Source: Plecoglossus altivelis (Eukaryota; Chordata; Actinopteri; Osmeriformes; Plecoglossidae). Taken from it: a stretch of DNA of 64,000 nucleotides. Positions within the stretch are counted from its first letter, which is position 1; every line of letters starts with the position of its first letter. The position numbers and the translations under genes are program-made. Below the pieces are notes generated by a model. The model did not search any database. It was not told where the DNA came from and saw only the letters and a program-made list of their open reading frames with translations. Below, in pieces: positions 36,201-48,200 of this stretch. The stretch is taken from NCBI GenBank assembly GCA_036571765.1, contig BROE01000010.1:10012601-10076600 (forward strand). The letters are read 5' to 3'.

Positions 36201-39200
36201 GACAAGGAAAACCTAGTTTGTTCCAAATAGCAGAGGAGAGACTAACACTGATGATTGTAAGTGGGGGGAAAAGATGCCTGTTTTCGACCCCCGGACCTTG
36301 CTATCGGAAGAACATTGCTGATTTCAAATATGTTGTTAGTATATTGAATGTAGATGCATGCCTTGTTAGTTTACCCTTATGGAAAACAGGAGGAGACCTG
36401 ATCAACACCATGTGCAAACATTCAATGTTCATTATTGAAGTTTTCAACATGCCATTAAAATGCAGTGGAGCATTTAAAAAGAACACTGCAGTGCCACTCA
36501 TACCAGCTACTTGCCTCTCACTGTTAAACAATGCTGGTAAATCTCAGGTGATCTAAAGTAGTCTTAGGACTGTTCTATCCTTAATACAAATTACATTTTA
36601 AATTGCAGACCAAAAACTATTTTTGTCTCCTTAATTTAAACTTGCATTGCTTACATACGTTTTGCAAGCAAATGTTTAATAAATGTATTAGTATAAAATA
36701 CAAATGTTGTACTACAATCACCCATTGACTATTTTAAGAACATGCATTGATGAAATCAGGGGGAGTGAGGGAAATTGTGCTTACTCTTAAAATTCACATT
36801 GAGTTGTTCCTATGCTATCCAGGAAAGGTCCGCCACATTGAGATGTCAGCACTTCATGATGTTCCAAACGTCTTTCTCTTCGTACCATCAAATAGTTGTT
36901 TACCAATGGACATCGTCACAATAGCTGCAGTTCAGGCTGGAGTTATTTGCCAGTGGTCAGGGGTGGTGACTTAGTCAGGACACCCAGGGATAAAGAGCTT
37001 CCTAAGCCCCTGTCTGAGGACAAGTCAAGCTTGTTGCCTTGTGAGGCCAGTGGTCCCATTCAGGGAATTGAACAGTCATATAATGATCTTACAATTATGT
37101 GTCCTAGCCTGTCCGAGTATCCTAGGAACTCCAGAGTCGCTACGGCCTCTCAGTTTGTTGTTTGTATTTACAAGCATCTGGTTCCTGACGGCTGTTGACG
37201 GTCTCAACGAAAGGACATTTATTGCCTCTTGGATATTATGGCGTGTCTAAAGGGCGAGGAGCCCAGGAGGATGATTTGAGGTCGTCACCATGCCCCCCTG
37301 TCATCCTAAGCGCAGCGTGATTCGGTTGCAGATGATTCCATCTCTAAGGACACGTTGGCTCTCCACGGACAGGATGATGCCTTCCTCTGCTCTGGAATAA
37401 CTGGATCATCAGGACGTTTCCCGTAAAAGTGTTTACGGCGCTGCCGTGCATGTTGGGAAAAGCAGCGAGACCTGAGGCGCTTTTTGCTCTTGCTCCAAAA
37501 AGTTGGTGGACTGGTTTCATGTAGAGCACTGATGCGTCTCATATAGCTTTCTCTGGAGAGACGTGACAGTTGAAATGACCATAGTTTGGGGGACAAACGT
37601 GAGTGGTGGTCTGGAGTGCAGGAGTGGGAAGATTGAAAAAAAGCGGGCACACACGTAAACGCCTTTACTGCGGGAGCAACACAAAGCCCTTCAAGGGTGA
37701 CCTCAGCACTGGGGAATGTGGTCTCACCCCGTCTCCGGAGAGAGAGAGGGAGAGAGAGAGAGAGAGAGAGAGGGGTGGGAGAGAGGGGGGAAAGATAGAG
37801 GGAGAGAGAGAGAAAGAGAGAGAGAGGGAGGGAGGGAAAAACGAGCGTTTATTACCAGCGCATCTTCCTGACATCTTCAAGGATCTCAGACGTCCGCGTA
37901 CCGGAGTGATCCAAGAAAAGAGGCTAAGAAACAAGCCCCCGAGCACACGATAGCCCCCCTCCCCTTCCCCCGGTCTGGATTCAATCATCGGCCTTCCATC
38001 CCTCAGGCCGAAGCCCTTGTCCTGATGCTCCTTCTGTTCTGTCCTGGGTGCGGGGAGAGGGAGCACATGGCTGTGACACGCTAGTTAGCCTGCTAAAGAG
38101 TAAAAGGCCGAAAAGGGGAAGCATTTTCCACTGGCTAACACACAAGATATTTCATTTCGGAACACTGAGCAGAACCCAGATGTTTTAGACAAAGGCTAGG
38201 CGGTAGGGAGATGGAATCCAGACCCAGTGTGTGTGTATTGTGTGTTCATTGTGTATGTGTGTTGTTTTTTTTGCTTCCTTTGAGTGGCTCAATCACACCC
38301 TGGATTCTCTGTCAACCACCAGCTGGGCCTGGTTGTTTCATCACACAGCCTGCAGTGATGTCACCACCACAAGAAAAGCACAATGTGAATCCAAAATTTT
38401 CATCTTCCCGGTTTTACCAAAGGAATGGAGGAATATGGGCTAAGGGACCTGCCACAGAGTAGCTGGTGACATCATACTAATCTTGCCTGTGTCATTTCCG
38501 CATTCCATTCTGCACATAGACAACGCAGACGAAACTCTGTCTAAATATTTCTCAACATAAGAAAGGATTTTCAGTAATGGTTACGCGACATCTTTGCATG
38601 ACCCCTGAAAGCTTAGAAAAGCAGTCTGTCGCAAAGGGCATTAGCGCAGAGGGCGTCTGCATCTGAGTCAGACTTTTCGCAACGCCCTCAAGACAGGGCT
38701 AGCTGACTTGGTCTGGACTTCCGAACGTGTCCGTCTGGGCTCGAAGATTCCGTCTTCGCCTGACATTCCCAGAAGGAGCCATTCCGGATATACAAGAGTC
38801 TGACTCGAGAGACGGAGAAGGGATGGATGCATACTGGCACCAGGGCTGAGTGGAGAGGCTGAGCACTCCCACAGAGGGATAAAGACGCCATCTCCACCTA
38901 CGCTTGGTGTTTTTGCAGAAGGCCGTTGCCATGGTGTTGCAGCCGGACGATTGCATAAGTGGAGACACGCTACAGTGCAAGGCTTATCAGATGGCGCGGA
39001 CAATCAGAACTGAAAGATGGCTGGTATTCAAAGAGGCTTTCCATGAATCTTAAAGACTCTTGACATTTTTTTGTCTTGATAACTGTTTTGGGGGAGGACG
39101 GGTTACGGGACTTAGCTGTATCGTGTCGAGAGAAGCAGAATCTTACATTCCTCCTCAGCAAATCTAATATACCCACCGAAGACAACGATGTCAGGCAAGA

Positions 39201-42200
39201 GAACTTTGCCATCTTCAGAAACAGAATCGAAATGTCTGCAGACACACTTGTCCTTAGTACACGCTATTGTCTGTGAAGCACTCAAATCATTGCGCCATGG
39301 ATTTGCAAAGGTAAAGGTTGTTGGGTTTAGACCCTTTGCGCTTGCATGTAGCACATAAAGCCAGATCCCTCCTTCCCTCCATTATCTCCCTCTCTCCTTC
39401 TGCCAACCTTGATAAGGTGACCTCTGTTTTGGTGGCTGACCTAGTGTGACCCAATCAGACAACAAAACAACTGGAGCGTCAGTGTTTGGAGGGCCTGTTT
39501 GTGTGTGGTCATCCTATCATTTGGCAACACAAATGAATTGTTTATTAGCGGAAGAAAAAAAGAAAAAAAACATGACTTGACGCCTCCGGAGAACATATTT
39601 TGTTCTATTGCTGACGAAAGGTTTTCCAAAACAGGACATTTATTTCACGCTGCTTGATCTGGAGGGACGTCACACTCAACAGGCTTAAACGGGGACATAC
39701 TTTCGATCAAACTCTTATCTGAGGCATAGCTTAGAAGCGCCTATTCTTTTAGACGGAAGGCCTAAATATTTACGCCGGAGCATAAACACATAGTTCGGAG
39801 AATGCCCTCTGTGAGCTATAAAGTAACAGACACATTCATTCGTGTTCCAAAAAGGAGGGTGAGCTGTTACTGGGGAACCTGTAACATCCAGGTTTCAAAT
39901 CTGATTTGTTTCAAATAATGCAGAGAGCATGTTGACACACTGGCCCGGTGCTGACATTTGGAAGCAAACAACACACAACGACCCTCCACCAATCATTGAA
40001 TCCAGGCAGAGACTTGAAAGCCAAACAGCTGGAGAATGTCTACAGACTTCGCAATACATAAATGAGACAAAAAAAACTGCTAACATGATGTAATTCTGCT
40101 TGCTGCAAAGAACCTTTCCACAGATCTTTAAATATTTACTCATGCCACCAAAATAGCTCAATTTGGAGAGCTATTTTTGTGGATGATGTCATGGTGTCCT
40201 GCTCTCTTAGTTTGGTCCGTCTTGTCTGTGTCGTCGAGGGCTTGAGCTCGCACTCTCCCCACAGAACAAGACACAGGGAAAGGGGAGATGAGTGAGAAAG
40301 AAGAGGTGAGCAGTGGGGGGAAGGGGAGGTATATGGATGCTGGGTGGATGTATGTGGGGGTTGAGGGATGCATCTTGGCTCTTTGCTCTCCCTGGGACCT
40401 CCGGAATGCGTCTGGAATCCTACCCGGCCTCCCCCACGTGCCCTGTCCCAGCTCGCTCCATCTCCCACAGGGAGACCAGCACCAACACTTTTCCCTAACC
40501 ACAGCCCACATAGGCACAACTCCTTTACCTCAGCACACAGGGCCCCTTCACCAGTGGGTCCAATTTGAGTAACGCTGGTGTGTGTGTTTGTGTGTGTGTA
40601 TGTTTGTGTGTGTGTGTGTGTGTGTTTGTGTGGGGCCCGTAAATTTAAAAACGTTCAGTCAAGAGACAAGCCTTTAGCTGAGGTAGGAGCATTCGTCTCT
40701 CTGCTGTATGCCACGCCCACTGCTACACACTGCTACGGACATTCGAGTGCTTACGGCATCACCATGGCAACAAAGAAACACGCAGAATGACAACAAACAA
40801 AACAAGCAGAAAAAAAAGAAATGTGATGAATGGTATTCCAGGAGGTGCACCGTTCATGCATCCGTGGCAATGGAAGACATTAAACAGCCATATTACGCGT
40901 ACATCAATAGTGCATATGTGTTTGTACTATATATAGATGCTATGATGTCAGCTACAGGATGTGACATGGAACAAGCAACTGCAATCCACAGATGGAGTTA
41001 AAAATCAATGGCTAACAATTACTGACCAAAACACACCGATACATGCAATCAGTATTGCATTAGACACTATGGGCCCTCACATGTGCCCTGCAGACACGGA
41101 TACCCGGAGCCGTTAAGACGCGCCCCTGTGTAGCTTCACTGCCTTCCCAGTCAAACAAACGCTTCATAGGTATGCGTCAATGAGCTGACCCGACTGTGTT
41201 TTTTTGTGAGAGGTCAGCATTGTGTGTCAGCGTGATAGCAAGGTTTCCAGCTGCTTCATCAGTCTGCTCTGCGGGGGTGAGGGCTCCAGACAAGAGACCC
41301 AGGGTAAGACAGACGGCTTCATCGAGCAAGGCTGCAGGGTCACTAGCTTCTGCAACCGACCTACGCTCTGTGCCCCGCCTATGTCCTCAATTACAGCAAG
41401 GAGAGTTCTGCGTTTCACAGTATACAAGATATCTCCGCATGGACAACCAAACTCGCGTTTCTTACCAATTTGACCAGATGCCTTTATTGCACTCAAACTG
41501 CATTTTACACTCCAGATCACTAGAGAAAACCTCATGTGATGAACTCCTCATGCTTCAGGTTTTCCTTGATACGGTCTGGTCATGTGCTGTGCACGCCAGC
41601 TAGACATCGATGCCCGTGTATGCAGTCCGACGATGCCCCGCAAGCAGCAGTAACTCATTTAAAGTCTATTATAGCTCCATTAGACGAGAGCCCTCCCTGC
41701 TGGCTAAGATAATCCGACACAGGTGTGACGCCAGACCGTGCTGCCCAAACAAGCATGAGCCGTACCCAAAACTTGGTTTCCCACGCTCCCCCTTGAGCTA
41801 GAAGCTCCCTAGTCATCCTCCTCCAATTGAGGCAAATTACAATGAATGAGGCCTCCTGTGGAAAAACCAGGTCCAACTCACCTCCCTATCTTTTTAGGCT
41901 CAGATTTATTGCTGCGTCAAACGCAATAGGCTACTCCTCAGAGTGTTTAGTTTGTTTATTTCATGTACCCTGGGACTCGAACTTCATTAAGAGAACATTC
42001 GGGAAAACTCCATAAAGAATACCTCCAAAATTATACTGGTGTTGTTTCTCTCCTCTCTTTGATTCCTCGCTGCTCTAAGGTTTTGATTGAAATTACCCAA
42101 CAGGATCTCTGTCTTATTGGCACTATCCCCTCATTTTGAAATGGGAGCACAGACTCCCCTCCCTGTAGGCAACCTTGCTTCAACAGCCTCCCTCCGTTGT

Positions 42201-45200
42201 TGCTCCTTCCCTCTGACCTAACCCCATGCAGTAGAGAGGCTTCTCCTTGGCTCAAATTACCCGAAAGGACCCGAAAGAAAAATGTTTATCCCTGTAATGT
42301 CTCCATTCCAGCAGGCAACAGGCTGTTCTCATCTGCGGGGGCCCGCGTGGCGCTGGGTGACGCGCCGTGGTCATAAAACGTGACTGGGGGCCGGGCAAAG
42401 TGAGCCGGACAGTGAGACACCCAGACGGACAGACAGACAGACTGGTGCAGTGAAGTGGTCGCTAAAGGAGCTCGTCTGGTGTGTTTATTCGGCTGACATT
42501 CCCAGGCAGCGCACTGACTAAGCGGGCAAGAAGATGAGAGTCTTGACTGTTAAGCTGTAAACCCATCACTATGGGGTGGAGGCGTGCATTGTTTTCAACT
42601 GTCAGACTCAATGCGATGTGGTTGTAAACAGGTTTCTTTTCAGATTGAAAGCTTAGAGACATGAGCAAGATTTAAATACCGATCTACTCACTAATTAAAC
42701 ACGCGCACATACACACATAACAGCCACTGACTGACCACCAATGTGAGGGAGGGAACGAGTAGGGGACCAGACACAAGCACTGTTTAACTCAGTAACCAAG
42801 ATAACAAAGCAACAGCTCCTGTACTGTCTATCTAATTAGACAGTGTGTGAGCCACAGAGGATCCAGATCCTGAAGCAGAAGGGAAAGGGAGGGGCAGGAT
42901 TAAAACCCGACAGATAAAGGGCTGTGAGAAGGATTGACTATATAAAACAAAAAAAACAATAACAGTACAAAATGAGACCTCTGTGGTATTCACAGCGAAT
43001 GGAATTGCAACACACACCCGTACACACATCCTCACCCACACACACGTGCACGCATACACACACACACACGTCACTGCATAAGGATTCTGGGAAGAGAACC
43101 AACAGCATGGATTGCAATCCATGCCTGGACGTGACGCCTGTCCCTGCTGAAGCAGTACAAACACAACACTCAGCTGGAGTTTGCTTGCGCACACTGTTAT
43201 TCATCTTCCCTTTTTCCTCTGGTGGAGGAACAAGAGGGCTTGCATGGAGCTGTCGAAAAAAAAAACAAAGTTGAGATATTAGAGCTGAAGCCATTTTGAA
43301 AACAAACCCACAACGAGGGAGATAACCATCGGATTGGACGGTTGTTGAAAAGGCTCAGCACAGAGACCAATTTTGTAGCGGTCCAGGCAATAACATATTT
43401 TAAATACAGCACCAAACCATAACTAACCCCATATTTTGATACATACATATACAAAACAAAGTTTCCTATAATACAATACTTGGATGTGTCAGCTTATAAA
43501 TCAAGATTGCCATCTGCCTCAATGATGCGACCCCACTCAGTAAGTTGAGGAGCGCGTACTGGTGCCCGGAGAGGCCGTTCTCTCTCCAGCTGGCCAGATG
43601 AGGGCAGCAGCTGAGGACGGATGGAACATCAAGACCACCCAAGACCTGCTGCTCACTGGAAACCATCACCGCTGTGCAGCTGTGTCCTTCGGACAGTCTG
43701 CCGTGTCACTGCACGAACAAGATGTTCAGAATGGAGGCTTTATGTAGCCTTCATACGTGTCACATGCGAGCATTTGATTGCAATGAGATGGATTCATGTG
43801 TATGTGTTGAAGCAGATGTGTCTTGTATAGTCGTCCTCCAGGCCTATTCAGTAAATGAGCCTCGAAAGGTTTGGCGTGCGACACTTTCCTGTAAGTAGGT
43901 TAATAGCCCCCCTCTGTGGCTGAGAAGTGCACTAAGCACTCTCGCTTCTTTCTGGAATTTTATTATGTGCACCACCAGATGGTGTTGTTGGAATTCTCTT
44001 GAAGGCTAAATGACTTTCTCGCTGATGAAAAGCACATTCCTATAATGATATCCAGAGAAACGGTAACCCATAATGAGCATTTCGATAAGCTGTACTGAAG
44101 ATGTTCTATGGAGACACCACCTTTCCTTCCTCCCTTTATCTCTGTCTGTGTGTGTGTGCGTGTAACATATACACACACATGGGCAGGAATATACACACAT
44201 CTATAACTTGAAACCAAAGCCCTCATCCTCCCCACTCAAGGGGAGGAGGGCTACTACTACTACTACAAAAAACGTGTTTTCTATTTATAGCGATCAAGGG
44301 CCGTTGTTCCTGAAATGCTGGGCCCCTGTTATGCTTTTCTTCCAAACAGCAGTACAGATTTGGGGGTGAGGGGGTTCTGGCTAGCCTGTCTCACAGGGCC
44401 CTGCATCACGCACAGACATATTTATTTAGGCATTACAAGCATTTTTTTCTTGGAGGCAGTCGGGTCAGCAACGTTTAAAATAGCAAAACAAGCAGAAAAG
44501 AACCAAAAATACATTTCCATTTTGGCTCAATTTCCTAACTTGACAGGAAGCTTAGAGTCCCTATTGTGCTCTAAGCCTCTATTTAAAAATGAAACATGTT
44601 ATGTCCACTATTAGCACAGTTGCAACACTGGCTCATACACTTGAGCTTGGAATATATCATGTATCAACCAATCACTATCCTTGTAAGTTGTGAGTTATTT
44701 CAGCCTGTTTGGCAGACCACTGGGCCCAAGCTGCACAGAGCAGATAAGACCGTCTCCTCAGAGCCTGGCCACAGGGAGAGAGGAGAACACAAAGATAAGA
44801 ATGGCTGGGATGAGGCGCTCATTCTTTCTCTCTATCTCTTTATGTCTTTGCATCTCTCCCTTTCTGCCTCTTTTACCGTGTAATGAGGGCAGTTAGTGCT
44901 AACCCGCTAGCACATCTTAATGTTAGTGCTGAGCAATGCCTTACGTTCTTCAGCTCTGATCCATGTACTTGTTGAAATGTGTTTGTAGAACTTTGCCCTC
45001 AGGCTTGTGCCTGTAGCTATAGCTTTGGAGCAATCATGTGATTGAGAAATTAGTACTATTTTAGGAGTGGGATGGCAGTGGTTGGCTAGCTTATAGCTAA
45101 TTGCTGGTGATTATGGCTTCTATGATATAGTGCACTAAAGAATGCTAGGGTGTGGAGGAGGAGGAGGAGGAGGAAGGTTGAGCCTGCTTGCTGCCAAGGA

Positions 45201-48200
45201 AACAGAAGGTCAGGTCACATTGCTCCACAGGGAGAAAGGAGAGGATCCAGAGATGAACTGTTGGTAGAGAAAGATCTACTGGACAAGCTACTGTGTATAA
45301 CAGACACCACCGCTTCAGTGTTTCTGAGAAGCAAGTATGACCAAGGAAAACTGTGTAAAAAAAGGCAGAAATAGCAGGAGTTTAGCTGAATGTTAAGCCA
45401 GATGATAGGTTAGGGAATTGGGGGCCGTCACCCCTCTCCGACAGGGCCCCAGGCATCACTGGCCTGGAATTCCAAACAACTTCCCGAGCCCCCTCGCCCT
45501 GAGCCTGAATCTATCGTGAGACACAGGCTCAAATGATCAGAGGGCCATGTACAGAAAACCATAGAGGATTACCTTTAATCAGCACAATATTGAAGGGAAT
45601 ACAATTATGAAATACTTACAAATCCTTCAAATGTATTTGCGACCCATCGTCTGATATTGCACATCCACATAGCTAATTGGTACCTCATGTCCACAGACAT
45701 TTAAGGAAATAATGCTCGACGGGCAATTGAAATGTTCCCCATGCAGCAGGAAGAACAGAACGTTGGATGTCACATGCTGTAGACATCAAGTTAATTTACT
45801 GAGTAAAGTGAAATGGTTAAAATGGACTGCATCAAACTAAATACCATCACATTATGAGTAAAAAGGTCAGCGATTGTCCCTGGGTGAACTCAGGTGTCTA
45901 TCGTTTCCAAACCGAAGTGGACCACTTGTATGTGTTCTTTCCTTCAGGATCATTCTGCAGCAGTGACAGGAAATGAAAACGTTTCCACTTCCTCTGGTCT
46001 TATGAAGACCACAGTTCCCTGCAGGCAAAAACATTGCAGCATCCCCAGCACAAATGCACAGCTCATATCAGGGACGCACACACAGAGACAATAGAAAACA
46101 ATCATTTGTTGTCAAGTGACAACGTGCGGACAATCTGGAAGACATTTACCACAGTACCTCAGGGTGAGCACAGTTTAATGTGAATGTTTTTACTGTGAGG
46201 TTTATGATTCTCAGAAGACACTGGGCACCATGGGTTTATAAACAGAGTGAACATTTGTATTTCTATTTAAATGTTTCTCAAAAGATGGTTATCTTGGTGT
46301 GGCTTCTCTCACAGCAATAACACCATGTTTAACATGGCCTCAAAATTCCAGTCTGTTTAAAATGGAGCAGGATTTTATTCATGGGAAGACGTCGGTGGGT
46401 ATGTATCATATTGCTACAGTTTACATTTGAAGAAATGAATAAATAAATTTGACTTGTAAGCCTAACACCCCATCCAAACCCTCCAGGGTTAGAGTTGTGA
46501 GGTTTGGAAATAGCTTGAATCAAACCCATGCCTTCCCCATGACAGAACACATTAATGTGCTCTCTAAACAAAGATCTGCACAAGCCTGGCTCCACATTGG
46601 AGGAGAAAGGTAATCTGCAACAGACACCAAGATTTGGCAGCGGAAATTAATGTTTACTTTACAGGCAGCTCTATGTCAAGTGGTGCTCTCCCTTCAATGT
46701 TGAGAAAATGTCCCTTAAAGACAAGGTATTAACAATCAAACTCACAATCCTCTGTCACACACACACACACACACAAACACAACGCAACTATTTGCATGCT
46801 CCTATTCAAATTATGTTTCTCAACCGTTGATGCAAATACCTTTGTCAGAATTTGTCAACTCCTAACCTTAAGTCAAGCTTGCACAACTAAATCAAATAGC
46901 AAACGTTGCACATACTATTGAGTATTCGGCTTGTAAGTTAAAACCTTACAAGATGCCGAAGACGTTATAATTTTATCCTTTGGCATTTCTAACAACCTCA
47001 GCAGTAAACAGTAACAAAAATGGAGACTTCCCATTTGACAGGAAGATCAGTTTATGATTATTTTCATTCCTCCCCACTGTCAAAATGTATCCGATGAGAA
47101 CCAGATTTTTGATTATGCGAGAAAAAAATAATCCCATTGTTGTGCCGAGCGGCCACAATCTGGCAGTTGGAGTCGGAGTGAACCAGTTTTTTTTTAAACC
47201 AGATGCAGCTACCTTAGAGTTGTAGATGGCTACAGTGCAGACAGAGGTCATCATCCGGTGTAGCTCACTGAATAGTCTTCTATCTACTCACAGCCCAGTT
47301 GCGTTCAAATACTGAATCGTCTTTGCATAATCCAAATACAAAAACAACCACGCCAAATTCTTATGTAGTAAATGGCAACGGACAAGATGACTGGTTAACA
47401 GTGTGCAAGAAGCAGGTGTACTGACTCAAACCCTTATCCTATTCCCCAGAGAGAAAACAAACATGTGACAGGGCCACCCCAAACAAATGATGTATGTTAT
47501 TTTACAACTGAGCAACAGATTCATATCTGATCTTCAAGATAAGCGGTGGTCATTTAATATAAGGTCCTTCTAGACAACAATAGTCAAATGATCCAAATGA
47601 ACAGATTACCTCCTTGGAAGAGACAGAGTTGCAATCTCAGCGGTGCAAAACAACAAGGGGAGGCAAGATAACTTTTGCAGGTGCGACCAATCCAGTTGCA
47701 TCAACCCACACTTTATGGGTGAAACATTCCAAGGATGTACAACTGTCAAGGCCTAAGTCCTCCAACGCTTCTCTGAGACTAAAATGTTTGTTCTGGGAGG
47801 ATGTTCTCCATTTATCTATTGTTTACTTCAATCAGTCAGGCACCTTTGGACTGCTGTGATGTGAATAGTACAGAACTTGTTATGAGTAGACAAACTGACA
47901 GAGCATATAGTGCTGTACATCCTGTTTGACAACCTTTTAACAGATGCTTTGTGTTGGGCAGTCAGTTTAAAGCAAGTATGAGAGGTTAATAACTTTCAAC
48001 GAAATCCTATGACTAGGGGTGGAGAGGGTATTTTAGTTTTATCACACAACAGTAAAACGTATCTAGCTATCAGGCACGCCAGCGACAGAATGTCGATTCA
48101 AGAAAGAACTGGCTGTGGCACTGATCCAAGCTAGCTGGCAGAACCTTAACAATCTGAGAACTGGAAAAGCGAGGGAGTTTACCATTATCAATGAAATCAG